Positions 53,899 to 62,612 of a DNA stretch of 64,000 bases are shown here, one piece after another (the first letter of the stretch is position 1; each line of letters opens with the position of its first letter). A model generated the notes under the pieces. It did no database searches. It was given only the letters and a program-made list of their open reading frames with translations, and was not told where the DNA came from. Source of the DNA: Paraburkholderia sp. CNPSo 3272 (lineage in GTDB: Bacteria; Pseudomonadota; Gammaproteobacteria; Burkholderiales; Burkholderiaceae); NCBI RefSeq assembly GCF_024206495.1, contig NZ_JAMBPQ010000007.1, positions 62,001-126,000 of the forward strand, given 5' to 3'. The position numbers and the translations under genes were made by a program.

Positions 53899-54684
53899 AT
53901 GCCTATCACCTACAAGTCTGCCGACGATCTCGCCCGCCTGCGCATTTCGGGCCGGCTCGCCGCCGACGTGCTCGCGATGATCGGCGAGCACGTGAAGCCG
54001 GGCGTCTCCACCGACGACCTCGACGCGATCTGCAACGACTACATCGTCAACACGCTCAAGGCCGTGCCGGCCAATGTCGGCTACCTCGGCTTTCCGAAGA
54101 CGATCTGCACGTCCGTCAATTCCGTGGTCTGCCACGGCATTCCGAGTCGCGGCGAGGTGCTCAAGGACGGCGACATCATCAACATCGACGTGGCCGTGAT
54201 CAAGGATGGCTATTTCGGGGACACTAGCCGCATGTACTGCGTCGGCACGCCGAGCACGGTTGGCCGCCAGCTGATCGACACGACCTACGAGGCGATGCTC
54301 GCGGGCATCCGCCAGGTGAAGCCGGGGGCGACGCTCGGCGACGTCGGCAACGCCATCCAGAAGCGCGCCCAGGCGGACGGCTTCTCGATCGTGCGCGAGT
54401 ATTGCGGTCACGGCATCGGCAAGGTCTACCACGAGGAACCGCAGGTGCTGCACTACGGCCAGCCGGGGCAGGGCGTGCGCCTGAAGCCGGGCATGGTCTT
54501 CACGATCGAGCCGATGGTCAACGCGGGCCGCGCGGGCACGTCGGTGCAGCGCGACGGCTGGACGGTCGTCACGAAGGACCGCTCGCTCTCGGCGCAGTGG
54601 GAACACATGGTCGCGGTTACCGACGACGGCTACGAGCTCCTCACGCCCTGGCCGGACGGCACAGGCGCCTACGCGGCCCCGTGA
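53899..54684 (+). CDS. map: Methionine aminopeptidase, type I
   Basis: Removes N-terminal Met from nascent proteins. The 261-residue pita-bread enzyme begins MPITYKSADDLARLRISGRL. It shows TSVNSVVCHGIPS, the metal-binding Asp pair in INIDVAVIKDGYFGDTSRMY, the His in REYCGHGIGKVYHEEP, and Glu residues in FTIEPMVNAG and WEHMVAVTDDG. I placed the start at 53899 because upstream residues (a Pro/Arg-rich 18-residue leader) are outside the family. Not next to rpsB here. Confidence 0.95.
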   Translation: MPITYKSADDLARLRISGRLAADVLAMIGEHVKPGVSTDDLDAICNDYIVNTLKAVPANVGYLGFPKTICTSVNSVVCHGIPSRGEVLKDGDIINIDVAVIKDGYFGDTSRMYCVGTPSTVGRQLIDTTYEAMLAGIRQVKPGATLGDVGNAIQKRAQADGFSIVREYCGHGIGKVYHEEPQVLHYGQPGQGVRLKPGMVFTIEPMVNAGRAGTSVQRDGWTVVTKDRSLSAQWEHMVAVTDDGYELLTPWPDGTGAYAAP

Positions 54685-54826
54685 GCGTGCCTGTGCGGCC
54701 TCTGGGGCCGGCTGTCAAGGCTCGCGCGCAGGGCGTCGCGTGCCGGCGATTGTCAAATAAGGATTTGACTCTCAAGCCAGTTCGGTTAAAGCTACGCGTT
54801 AGCGCTTTATTGGGGTTTACGACTGC

Positions 54827-55363
54827 ATGAGTCCGTCACTGACCGTTCGCCGTATCGCTGCCGATCAGGGTGCCGTGCTCCGCGAGCTTCGAACAGCTTC
54901 GCTGCGCGACGCGCCTTATGCATTCGGCGACACGCTCGAAGACGCGCTATCCGCCGATGCCGCCGTTTTCGACGCCGCGGCGGCCCGGCATGCGGTCTCG
55001 CACACGGGCACGTCGTTCATTCTCTATACCGAGGGCCATCCGGCCGGTCTGATCGGCGCGAGCTTCGAAAGCGCGCCGGCGCGCCGCGCGTTCGTCTCGG
55101 CGCTGTGGGTCGCGCCTGCGGTGCGTCATCTGAGCGGCGGCGAACTGCTGCTGAACAGCGCCATCGACTGGCTCGTGAGCGAAGGCGCCACGCAGGTCTA
55201 CGCCTGGATCACCGACACGAACGCCACGGCCATGCGCTTCTACGAGCGCCTCGGCTTCGTGGCCACCGGCGATCACGCGCGCAGCCAGCAGCAGCCCGAG
55301 CAGTGGGAAACGCTGCTCATGCGCACGCTCGGCGAACACACGAAGTCCGCCTCCTCGCCGTAA
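54827..55363 (+). CDS. GNAT-family N-acetyltransferase
   Basis: A 178-residue acetyltransferase. Core strands include SFILYTEGHPAGLIGASFE and FVSALWVAPAVRHLSGGELL (acetyl-CoA binding loop, R/Q-x-x-G/A type), followed by VYAWITDTNATAMRFYERLG, the typical C-terminal signature. Substrate unknown. Separated from map by about 140 bp and followed by a terminator, so it may have its own promoter. Confidence 0.87.
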   Translation: MSPSLTVRRIAADQGAVLRELRTASLRDAPYAFGDTLEDALSADAAVFDAAAARHAVSHTGTSFILYTEGHPAGLIGASFESAPARRAFVSALWVAPAVRHLSGGELLLNSAIDWLVSEGATQVYAWITDTNATAMRFYERLGFVATGDHARSQQQPEQWETLLMRTLGEHTKSASSP

Positions 55364-55460
55364 CGCCGGCGTTCGCGCCGCTGCGCGCGGCGGCGGTCGC
55401 GTTTAGCTTCATTGCGTACGACACGCCGAACGGGCAACGTTTGTGCACGTATGGCGTGCT

Positions 55461-55482
55461 CGCGCTTCGCGCGCTTTTTTTT
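55461..55482 (+). terminator. Terminator between GNAT and minC
   Basis: CGCGC-TTC-GCGCG stem followed by C and eight or more T residues, about 100 nt after the GNAT stop. Confidence 0.65.
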
Positions 55483-55595
55483 GCGCCATTTTTGTCAGTG
55501 CGTATCTGGCAGCGAATTTGGCCGAATACACCATTAAAAATAATGGCCGTGTGCGCCCGCGCCTGTAAAATACGCAAAATTTTTAGCCGAACGCC

Positions 55596-56474
55596 ATGTC
55601 GCCCAAGAAATCGCCATATTTTGAACTGAAGAGCGGTTCAGTCGATACGCTTCTGTTCGTGGTCAAGACGACCGAGCTCGATGCCATGCGCGCCGAACTC
55701 ACGCGGCGCTTCGAGGCGACGCCCGAATTCTTCGCCAACGACACCGTCGCGATCGACGTGCGGCGTCTCGCCGGCGGCGAGCGGGTCGCGCTCGGCGACA
55801 TCGCGCGTCTGCTCGAAAGCGTGCGCATGCGTCCGGTAGGCGTGGTAGCGCAGCCTGAACAACACGACTGGGCCGCCGCGGCTGGCCTGCCGCTCCTCGA
55901 AGCACGCGACCGCCGCGGCCCGGGCGCGAAGTCTTCCGCCGAAGAAGGCGCCAGCGACGGCGAGGCAGCGAATGCTTCGGCCACCGCTTCTGCGAGCGCT
56001 TCGGCCGCGCCGCAAGCCACCGCCGCGCAGCCCGAACTCTTTACCACCGAAACGGACCCGGCCGCCGCCGAAGCGAGCGCCGCGGCCACGGTCAACGCAG
56101 CGGCTGCGCTCGACGCCGGCGCATCCGGCGCGCGCGCGGAATCCACGCTCGTGATCGACCGGCCGTTGCGCTCGGGCCAGCGCATCTACGCGAAGGGCGA
56201 CGTGGTCGTGCTCGGCCTCGTGTCCAACGGCGCGGAAGTGATCGCCGAGGGCAACATCCACATTTACGCGCCGCTGCGCGGCCGCGCGCTCGCGGGCGTG
56301 CACGGCAACCACGACGCACGCATTTTCTGCACGAGCCTCGAGGCGGAACTGATTTCGATTGCGGGCATCTACCGTACCACTGAAGTTCCACTCGCCGACG
56401 ACGTGCGGGGCAAGCCGGCTCAGATCCGGCTCGAGGAAGAAAAGCTGTTGATCGAACCGTTGAGGCTCACCTGA
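55596..56474 (+). CDS. minC: Septum-site determining protein MinC with long Ala-rich linker
   Basis: Inhibitor of FtsZ polymerisation, targeted to the membrane by MinD. The 292-residue protein has the N-terminal FtsZ-binding domain (about 5-105; [20 protein letters not shown]) and the C-terminal beta-helix domain (about 190-292). The latter includes [20 protein letters not shown] and [20 protein letters not shown]. Between them lies a linker of about 80 residues made mostly of Ala, Ser, Glu and Thr, which makes this MinC about 60 residues longer than the E. coli protein. First gene of minCDE, with minD about 90 bp on. Confidence 0.95.
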   Translation: MSPKKSPYFELKSGSVDTLLFVVKTTELDAMRAELTRRFEATPEFFANDTVAIDVRRLAGGERVALGDIARLLESVRMRPVGVVAQPEQHDWAAAAGLPLLEARDRRGPGAKSSAEEGASDGEAANASATASASASAAPQATAAQPELFTTETDPAAAEASAAATVNAAAALDAGASGARAESTLVIDRPLRSGQRIYAKGDVVVLGLVSNGAEVIAEGNIHIYAPLRGRALAGVHGNHDARIFCTSLEAELISIAGIYRTTEVPLADDVRGKPAQIRLEEEKLLIEPLRLT

Positions 56475-56566
56475 GTCGCAGCTCGAGCGTCGTGCGCAGG
56501 CGAGCAGGGGCATGAGCGGCACGCGATGAGACCAAACTGAGAAACTGACGAACGCAAGGTAAGGGA

Positions 56567-57382
56567 ATGGCAAAAATCATTGTGGTGACTTCGGGCAAAG
56601 GCGGTGTCGGCAAAACGACCACGAGCGCGAGTTTCGCATCGGGCCTCGCGTTGCGCGGCCACAAGACCGCGGTCATCGACTTCGACGTGGGCCTGCGTAA
56701 TCTCGACCTCATCATGGGTTGCGAGCGCCGCGTCGTGTACGACCTGATCAACGTGATCCAGGGTGAGGCGAACCTCAATCAGGCGCTCATCAAGGACAAG
56801 AAGTGCGAAAACCTCTTCATCCTGCCGGCCTCGCAAACGCGCGATAAAGACGCGCTCACGAAAGAAGGCGTGGAGAAGGTGATCGAGGACCTGCGTAAGA
56901 TGGACTTCGAGTACATCGTGTGCGATTCGCCCGCGGGCATCGAGTCGGGCGCGCTGCTCGCCATGCACTTCGCCGACGAAGCGCTCATCGTGACGAACCC
57001 GGAAGTCTCTTCCGTGCGCGACTCGGACCGTATCCTCGGCATGCTGTCGTCGAAGACGAAGCGCGCGATCGAAGGCAAGGACCCGATCAAGGAGCACCTG
57101 CTCATCACCCGCTACAACCCGAAGCGCGTGAGCGAAGGCGAGATGCTCTCGCTGAACGACATTCAGGAAATCCTGCGCATTGAACTGATCGGCGTGGTTC
57201 CCGAATCGGAAGCGGTGCTGCACGCGTCGAACCAGGGTCTGCCGGCAGTGCATCTGGACGGCACCGACGTCGCCGAGTCGTACAAGGACGTCGTGTCGCG
57301 CTTTCTCGGCGAGGACAAGTCGCTTCGCTTCACCGATTACCAGAAGCCAGGCCTCTTGCAGCGCCTCTTCGGTAGCAAGTAA
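56567..57382 (+). CDS. minD: Septum-site determining ATPase MinD
   Basis: Membrane-cycling ATPase that recruits MinC and oscillates with MinE. The 271-residue protein has the deviant Walker [57 protein letters not shown] and the C-terminal amphipathic membrane-targeting helix ([10 protein letters not shown]). Middle gene of minCDE, 14 bp before minE. Confidence 0.97.
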   Translation: MAKIIVVTSGKGGVGKTTTSASFASGLALRGHKTAVIDFDVGLRNLDLIMGCERRVVYDLINVIQGEANLNQALIKDKKCENLFILPASQTRDKDALTKEGVEKVIEDLRKMDFEYIVCDSPAGIESGALLAMHFADEALIVTNPEVSSVRDSDRILGMLSSKTKRAIEGKDPIKEHLLITRYNPKRVSEGEMLSLNDIQEILRIELIGVVPESEAVLHASNQGLPAVHLDGTDVAESYKDVVSRFLGEDKSLRFTDYQKPGLLQRLFGSK

Positions 57383-57396
57383 GGGAGGCGAACGTC

Positions 57397-57651
57397 ATGT
57401 CGTTTCTTTCGTTTTTTCTCGGCGAGAAGAAGAAGTCCGCCTCGGTAGCGAAGGAACGCCTGCAGCTCATCATTGCTCACGAGCGCGCAGGCGGCCATCC
57501 GCCCGCCGACTATCTGCCGGCCCTGCAACGCGAACTGGTCGCGGTGATCTCGAAGTACGTGAAGATCTCCGATGAAGACATTCGCGTGAGTCTCGAACGT
57601 CAGGACGATCTCGAAGTGCTCGAGGTCAAGATCGAGATTCCGCAGGCTTGA
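57397..57651 (+). CDS. minE: Cell division topological specificity factor MinE
   Basis: Activates the MinD ATPase and displaces MinC, confining division to midcell. The 84-residue protein has the membrane-targeting N-terminus [20 protein letters not shown], the MinD-contact helix [12 protein letters not shown] and the dimerisation domain ending [10 protein letters not shown]. Last of the min operon. An 11-bp-stem hairpin without a T-tract follows (57658-57685). Confidence 0.97.
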   Translation: MSFLSFFLGEKKKSASVAKERLQLIIAHERAGGHPPADYLPALQRELVAVISKYVKISDEDIRVSLERQDDLEVLEVKIEIPQA

Positions 57652-57657
57652 GTTTCA

Positions 57658-57685
57658 ACGCGCGCAGCCGCTGCGCTGCGCGCGT
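57658..57685 (+). terminator. Hairpin after minE
   Basis: ACGCGCGCAGC and GCTGCGCGCGT form an 11-bp stem around a 6-nt loop, 6 nt past the minE stop. Without a T-tract it may be an mRNA 3' structure rather than an intrinsic terminator. Just after it, a 12-bp unit CGTTCGTCGCG(C/T) is repeated twice (57686-57709). Confidence 0.5.
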
Positions 57686-57905
57686 CGTTCGTCGCGCCGT
57701 TCGTCGCGTCCTCCTCATATCGCGCGCTTTTTCCCTCCGCGCCTTTCTTCTCGCGCGTTGCGCTTTGGCGCGGCCGCCCGCCTTGCCGAAATATTCCGTT
57801 TCACTTCACCCTTCGCCGTAACACTGCCACTGTCAGCGCAACGCCATGCTCGCGCATTGATCGGGTAACGCCAATCAAGGCGTCAAACAATCAAGGGTGG
57901 CCAAC

Positions 57906-58223
57906 ATGAACAACTCCATTCGCCTCTTCATCGCCAAGGCCGCAATCGTTGCCGCTGGCACCTGCGCGGTCGCGGCTCCGGCGCTTGCCGAAATCGTCGT
58001 GGTCGAGCCGACCGCGCCGCCGCCTGCCGAACGTGTGGAAGTCGCGCCGGCGCCGCGCGTGGGCTACGTGTGGGACAAGGGCCACTGGCGCTGGGACCAC
58101 GGCCAGTACGTGTGGGTGAGGGGCCACTGGCAGGCCGAGCGTGTCGGCTACCACTGGGTGCCGGGCCACTGGATCGCGCACGGTCCGAACTGGCGCTGGG
58201 TCGAAGGCCACTGGGCTGCCTGA
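57906..58223 (+). CDS. Exported YXWGXW-repeat protein
   Basis: A 105-residue precursor. The signal peptide runs MNNSIRLFIAKAAIVAAGTC to about PALA. A Pro/Val-rich stretch (EPTAPPPAERVEVAPAPR) follows, then four Trp/His-rich repeats of the YxWxxGHW type: YVWDKGHWRWDHG, YVWVRGHWQ, YHWVPGHWI and WRWVEGHW. This is the YXWGXW family of small periplasmic or surface proteins with unknown function. I used the ATG at 57906; a GTG three codons upstream is possible. It clusters with two tiny lipoprotein genes. Confidence 0.82.
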   Translation: MNNSIRLFIAKAAIVAAGTCAVAAPALAEIVVVEPTAPPPAERVEVAPAPRVGYVWDKGHWRWDHGQYVWVRGHWQAERVGYHWVPGHWIAHGPNWRWVEGHWAA

Positions 58224-58249
58224 TCTTTCAAGCCTCAGGGAGCCCTATC

Positions 58250-58360
58250 ATGAGTAAAAAACTGCTCGCGGCGGCAATGCTCGCGCTTATGCTGGCGGGC
58301 TGCATCGTCGTGCCGGCGCGGCCCATGTACGTGAGAACCGCACCGGTCGTCGTCTACTAG
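58250..58360 (+). CDS. 36-residue small lipoprotein
   Basis: ATG with GGGAG upstream, about 27 bp after the YXWGXW gene. The sequence starts MSKKLLAAAMLALMLAGCIV, a complete signal peptide with lipobox LAGC (Cys 18). The mature part is 19 residues or so, VPARPMYVRTAPVVVY-like, too short for a folded domain. Similar tiny lipoproteins occur beside YXWGXW genes in Burkholderiaceae. Function unknown. Confidence 0.7.
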   Translation: MSKKLLAAAMLALMLAGCIVVPARPMYVRTAPVVVY

Positions 58361-58524
58361 TCGTCGACCGTTATTATCGATCCCTCGACGGATCGCCCCG
58401 ACTGGGCCCGGCGCGCATAGGCGTGTCGGGCCCGGCGCGTTTTGCGGCGGCCTTTTGTCGCAGTTGCCCGGGGCATCGGTAAGAAAGGGACAGATTTGGC
58501 TCGTCCTGGAGTGCCATTGCGACC

Positions 58525-58821
58525 TTGCTCCCTCGCCTGACGGTCTCCCAGGTCGCACAGCGCATCGAGGATTGCGCGCTCGTGGTCGGCACCGACACGG
58601 GCTTCGTGCATCTCTCGCACGCGCTCATCAAGCCGACCGTGATGGTCTTCGTTTCGACCGACGCCGAGCACAGCGGCGTGCGTGCGCCCAATCGCTCGAT
58701 TTCGATCGGCGACGGCCATCACGTGCCGTCCGTGCAGGTGGCGATCGATGCCGTCGATCGCATCTACCCGGCGCGCGCCGGCGGCGCGTCGGCGCCGTCA
58801 TCGCGCGTTCACGCGGCTTGA
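58525..58821 (+). pseudogene. C-terminal fragment of a family 9 glycosyltransferase (heptosyltransferase-like)
   Basis: The 98-codon frame matches only the end of family 9 glycosyltransferases such as LPS heptosyltransferases. LTVSQVAQRIEDCALVVGTD and TGFVHLSHALIKPTVMVFVS correspond to the D-TGLTHLA nucleotide-sugar loop, and AIDAVDRIYP to the C-terminal helix. The N-terminal acceptor domain is missing and the frame starts with a TTG without a ribosome site. It is probably a deletion remnant. Confidence 0.65.
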
Positions 58822-59081
58822 GTTTTAGCGCGTCGGCATGTGCGTTGAGGCGTGCTTTCCCCGCCGTTTCCCATTACGAGCTTGTTAAAAGTGTCGCGCT
58901 TGTATTGCAGGCGCGGGCCTGAAAGCGCTCGCAAAAGGCTTTGAGCGCCCGTGCTGTTACACGGGCCACACCCCTGCTTACAAATTGCAACGCCGCACGC
59001 CTTCGCCGTCGTGTTCAATCGTAACCGTCCTGCCCGACATTGCATGGCCGGACACGTACACTGACTTGAAGGGAGAACACT

Positions 59082-59207
59082 GTGAAACGATTGACGCTTA
59101 CCCTCATCGCCGGCGCCGTGCTCGCGGCTTCGCTGGGCGGCTGCGTCGTGGTGCCGGCCGGCGGCTACTACGGCGGCGGCTACCATCACGGCTACTACTA
59201 TCGCTGA
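59082..59207 (+). CDS. 41-residue Gly/Tyr-rich lipoprotein
   Basis: GTG start with AAGGGAGA 6-7 nt upstream. The signal peptide VKRLTLTLIAGAVLAASLGG ends in lipobox LGGC, and the mature part is about 20 residues, rich in Gly, Tyr and His (YYGGGYHHGYYYR). Its start VVVPA after the Cys resembles the 36-residue lipoprotein 800 bp upstream, suggesting related genes. Function unknown. Confidence 0.72.
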   Translation: MKRLTLTLIAGAVLAASLGGCVVVPAGGYYGGGYHHGYYYR

Positions 59208-59255
59208 TCGCCGCCGGTCGGAGCCGTAGAAACGGCACCAGCGGCAGGGCGGCCG

Positions 59256-59438
59256 TCAGGCAAGCAGCATTTCAATCGCGACGACCGCGGCAATTGCCGC
59301 GGCGTTCGCCGCCACTGCCTCGAGCAGGACCGCACGCCAGTTCGCGGTGCGCAGGCGAAACGCCAGCAGGAGCGAAATGCCCAGGGCGAGGGCGATCATC
59401 AGAACAATATCGGCGTTGCTCAGATGCAGGTTCATCAT
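59256..59438 (-). CDS. 60-residue membrane protein
   Basis: ATGATG start with GGGGAG just upstream. The protein starts MMNLHLSNADIVLMIALALG and has two hydrophobic segments (about 10-28 and 40-60) separated by a basic loop (RLRTANWRA). No family recognised. It is convergent with the small lipoprotein gene and reads toward it. Confidence 0.65.
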   Translation of the reverse strand: MMNLHLSNADIVLMIALALGISLLLAFRLRTANWRAVLLEAVAANAAAIAAVVAIEMLLA

Positions 59439-59522
59439 CGGCTCCCCGGAAGATCGCTCCCCGCTTGCTGATTCGAGTATAGACACGCATCGCGCGTACC
59501 CAAAGCGGTCAAAGAAGGCATG

Positions 59523-59560
59523 AAAAAAAGCGGAGGCCGCTTGGGCGGCCTCCGCTTTTT
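59523..59560. terminator. Bidirectional Rho-independent terminator
   Basis: GCGGAGGCCGC-TTGG-GCGGCCTCCGC with a run of A before and T after. It ends the MHS transporter gene. Confidence 0.93.
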
Positions 59561-59590
59561 GTCGAGCGTTTTCGTCGATGTGGCGATGCG

Positions 59591-60907
59591 TTACGAGAGC
59601 GACATATGGCGCGTCTCGCGCATGCACAGGACACCGAACAGGCTCACGCAGGCGGCGATCGACACATATGCGCCGACCCACGAGAGACCGCCGCGCGCGG
59701 CAAGCACCTGCGCGATATACGGCGCAACTGAAGCGCCGAGAATGCCGCCCAGGTTGTAAGCGACGCCCGCGCCCGTGTAGCGCACGCTGGTCGGGAACAG
59801 CTCGGGCAACAGCGCGCCCATCGGCGCGAACGTGGCGCCCATCAGGAACAGCTGGATCACGAGGAAGAGCAGCACGAGCGGCGTCGCACCGCTGCCGAGC
59901 AGCGGCTCCATCGTGAAGCCCGAGAGAATCGCCAGAATGCAGCCGACGATCAGCACGGGCTTGCGGCCGAAGCGATCGGAAAGCCAGGCCGAGATCGGGG
60001 TAGCGATGCCCATGAACACCACCGCGATGCACAGCATGCCCAGGAAGGTCGGACGCGGAATGTGCAGGGCCGTCACACCGTGCGAGAGCGAGAACACTGT
60101 GGCGTTATAAAAGAGCGTGTAGCACACGACCATGGCGAGCGCGCCGAGCAGCGTCGGCCACCAGTACTGCGAGAGCAGCGTCGCGAACGGCACCTTGACG
60201 CGTTCCTCGCGCTCGACAGCGGCCTTGAAGGCGGGCGTTTCGGCGATCTTCAGGCGCACGTAGAGACCGAGGGCGACGAGCACCGCCGAGACGATGAACG
60301 GCACGCGCCAGCCCCAGTCGCGGAATTGCTGGTCGGACAGCGTCGAGGCGAGGCCGAAGAACAGGCCATTCGAAGCGAGGAAGCCCACCGACGGCCCGAG
60401 CTGCGGGAACATGCCGAACCAGCCGCGCTTGCCTTGCGGCGCATATTCCGTCGCTAGCAGCGCGGCGCCGCCCCATTCGCCGCCCAGACCGATGCCCTGG
60501 CCGAAGCGCAGGATGCACAGCAGGATCGGCGCGAGGCTGCCAATCGCGTCATAGCCGGGCAGGAAGCCGATCAGCGTCGTGGAGAGGCCCATGACGAGCA
60601 GCGACGCTACCAGCGTCGATTTACGGCCGATGCGGTCGCCGAAATGGCCGAAGATGAAAGAGCCGATCGGCCGCGCGACGAACGCGATGCCGAAGGTGAC
60701 GAACGCCGAGAGTGCCTGCGCCGTGGCCGAACCGTGCGGGAAGAACACGGGACCGATCACGAGCGCAGCGGCCGTTGCGTACACATAGAAGTCGTAAAAC
60801 TCGATTGCGGTGCCGATAAAGCTCGCAAAGATCACGCGTGCGGTGCTTTGCTGCTTCGCTGCGTCTGCCTGATCGGCGCGCGCGGGCGAAATGGGTGAGA
60901 TGGACAT
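59591..60907 (-). CDS. MHS-family MFS metabolite/proton symporter
   Basis: A 438-residue major facilitator transporter with 12 predicted segments. The N-terminal VIFASFIGTAIEFYDFYVYA and the motif-A loop FGHFGDRIGRKSTLVAS, then RFGQGIGLGGEWGGAALLA, are hallmarks of the metabolite:H+ symporter group (KgtP, ShiA, ProP relatives). Substrates in this group are organic acids or osmolytes; which one is not predictable here. Monocistronic. Confidence 0.9.
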   Translation of the reverse strand: MSISPISPARADQADAAKQQSTARVIFASFIGTAIEFYDFYVYATAAALVIGPVFFPHGSATAQALSAFVTFGIAFVARPIGSFIFGHFGDRIGRKSTLVASLLVMGLSTTLIGFLPGYDAIGSLAPILLCILRFGQGIGLGGEWGGAALLATEYAPQGKRGWFGMFPQLGPSVGFLASNGLFFGLASTLSDQQFRDWGWRVPFIVSAVLVALGLYVRLKIAETPAFKAAVEREERVKVPFATLLSQYWWPTLLGALAMVVCYTLFYNATVFSLSHGVTALHIPRPTFLGMLCIAVVFMGIATPISAWLSDRFGRKPVLIVGCILAILSGFTMEPLLGSGATPLVLLFLVIQLFLMGATFAPMGALLPELFPTSVRYTGAGVAYNLGGILGASVAPYIAQVLAARGGLSWVGAYVSIAACVSLFGVLCMRETRHMSLS

Positions 60908-61294
60908 CCAGGGTCTCCAGTCGTTGTGACGCGCTTGCGCCTCGCTTGCGGCTGAATCTTGCGAGGCTTGCGTGGGCGTCTTTGTTCAGGCTCGAAGCGT
61001 GGCCGGCGCTCGACGCTGCGGCAGCGTCCGTCAGGCGGCGACGCCTCGTCAGTATGCATCGCACGGCGCGAGCCGCGCGCGTTGATTCCTGACCGGCCGG
61101 GGCGCGCGCCGATAGGCGCAAAAGGGCGAAAGCGCGGTCGAAGCCTCGCACGGCGGCGCGGATGGCGCGTGGCGAGAGGCATAGCCGGCGGGCGCCGGCT
61201 GGGGATAGCGAAAAATTATAACGACCGTGCGCGCGGTGCGGCAAGGCGGGCGTAAGCACGCGGCCGCGCGTCAGGCACTAGCAAAGCTGGCTGG
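60908..61294. other. Intergenic region upstream of the MHS transporter
   Basis: About 385 bp, GC-rich, containing no supported gene. No clear promoter, operator or repeat was recognised; possible frames are Arg/Ala-rich shadows. Confidence 0.5.
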
Positions 61295-61816
61295 TCACTG
61301 GTAGTTCTGCGCCTGCGGCGAAGCGAGTGTGCGCAACTGGAACTTGCCGTTGTCGTTGAAGAGCCAGTCCTCGAACATTTCGAGCTGACCCGCGGAATTG
61401 AGCAGGCCGCCCGGCGGCGGCGGCAGCGGCGCGGCGCGGCGCAATGTTGCGAGGGCGGTGGCTTCGGCTTCGTCGTCGCCGTTGGTCCGGTAAACCGACG
61501 ACTTCACGATCTGGCCACTGCGATTGACCGTGAACGACACGACCACGAGCGAGCGCAGCATGGCCTGGGGTGCGCCGTGCAGAACGTAGGACGGGTTGTG
61601 CGCGACGATGTGTTTCGCGACCGTGGTGCGGTAGTCGTCGAGCGTGACGCTGTTGATCACAGCGGGGGGAATGACGAGGAGCGGCCTGGCCGGCGGCGTG
61701 ATCGTGCAGGCGCCGAGGCAGCCGAGCATCGCGAGCAGCAAAACCAGACCGGGGCGCCGTGCGAGGGAGGCGCGAAGTGCGGATGAACCGCAAGACCACT
61801 GGACGCGGATGAGCAT
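61295..61816 (-). CDS. Lipoprotein with TonB/TolA C-terminal-like domain
   Basis: A 173-residue protein. A long n-region (MLIRVQWSCGSSALRASLAR) precedes a hydrophobic stretch and the lipobox LGAC. The mature part includes YRTTVAKHIVAHNPSYVLHG and VVVSFTVNRSGQIVKSSVYR, matching the alpha-beta-beta start of TonB C-terminal domains (family with SGxIxxxxV...S). It lacks an N-terminal inner-membrane anchor and Pro-rich spacer of true TonB, so it is not an energy transducer of the classical type. The ATG at 61816 was preferred to an upstream TTG. Confidence 0.72.
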   Translation of the reverse strand: MLIRVQWSCGSSALRASLARRPGLVLLLAMLGCLGACTITPPARPLLVIPPAVINSVTLDDYRTTVAKHIVAHNPSYVLHGAPQAMLRSLVVVSFTVNRSGQIVKSSVYRTNGDDEAEATALATLRRAAPLPPPPGGLLNSAGQLEMFEDWLFNDNGKFQLRTLASPQAQNYQ

Positions 61817-61934
61817 GTCGACCAAGCTCGGAAGCGGGACGTGAATCGAGCTTAGACGATACGCAGCGGGAAGCAATCAGAACTGTCCCGCGTAGTCACG
61901 GGACGTGCGAAACGGCGAGGATGCCTGAGGCTGC

Positions 61935-62147
61935 TTATTCGACTGGGAACTGCGCGCAGGGATCGGCCGCGGTCGTCGCGCAGGCGTACGAATACTCGCC
62001 GCTCTTCAGGAACAGCTCCTTGCCGACCTGGAAGTTGTCACGCAGATTGGGCGAGCTTTCCCACGCGATGTAGCTTGAGCACATCACGGCGAACAGGACG
62101 ACAAGCGAAAACGCGAATTTTTCGAACACTTGGTATTGGTGCGGCAT
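61935..62147 (-). CDS. 70-residue single-span membrane protein
   Basis: Starts MPHQYQVFEKFAFSLVVLFA with GGGAAAG upstream of the ATG. One hydrophobic segment (about 10-28) is followed by a polar tail with two Cys (SYACATTAADPCAQFPVE). The C-terminal part would face the periplasm and could form a disulphide. No family recognised. Confidence 0.65.
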   Translation of the reverse strand: MPHQYQVFEKFAFSLVVLFAVMCSSYIAWESSPNLRDNFQVGKELFLKSGEYSYACATTAADPCAQFPVE

Positions 62148-62457
62148 GGCAATCTTTCCCATCTGAATGCGTGGGATTTTACTTCATGATTAGGGTTTTC
62201 ACCTAGTGAATTGGACGCAATTTGCCGAGTCGATTTTTGAATTTGACCCTTTGAATGCAATCGCGGTGGCTGATACGCTCCGCGCGAGTGCGATCTACCG
62301 TCGCAAATGACTGGCAGTCCTGATTATTCATGATGCGATGTTGACGAGGCATGCTTGCGTGGTGCAAGGGCAGTATTGCGTTGATCAGTGGCGCATCGGC
62401 CTGACGGTCGGCACTTTGACGACACGCTGGCGCTGGGATGCGCCAGGTTTCACGAAT
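62148..62457. other. Intergenic region before tRNA-Ser(TGA)
   Basis: About 310 bp, lower GC than its neighbours, with no supported gene. It lies downstream of the tRNA (minus strand) and upstream of the 70-residue protein gene. No convincing terminator was seen. Confidence 0.5.
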
Positions 62458-62547
62458 TGGCGGAGGCGGTGAGATTCGAACTCACGGAAGGGTTACCCCT
62501 TCGCCGGTTTTCAAGACCGGTGCATTCAACCACTCTGCCACACCTCC
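62458..62547 (-). tRNA. tRNA-Ser (anticodon TGA)
   Basis: A 90-nt type II tRNA with CCA encoded. The acceptor GGAGGTG pairs with CGCCTCC (one G-U). The anticodon loop CTTGAAA gives TGA (reads UCA). A long variable arm (GAAGGGGTAACCCTTC) and T-arm AGTTCGAATCT follow. A -10-like TACAAT lies on the minus strand at 62563-62558. No integration footprint is seen at this gene. Confidence 0.97.
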
Positions 62548-62612
62548 GAAGCCGCGCATTGTAACCCGAAACGCACACGCGACGGCAGTCGCCCGGTCGA
62601 TCCAGGCCGACC

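Noticed and set aside
55531..55546. Inverted repeat CCATTA-AAAA-TAATGG upstream of minC
   Set aside because: Only 6-bp arms in an AT-rich promoter region; no known regulator site, and I could not place a convincing promoter beside it.
58404..58439. Direct repeat GGGCCCGGCGCG with 12-bp spacing
   Set aside because: Twelve bases of G and C are easily repeated by chance in this genome and no function can be attached.
62458..62547. Second tRNA-Ser as an island attachment site
   Set aside because: No duplicate of its 3' end and no integrase or foreign-looking genes were found nearby.
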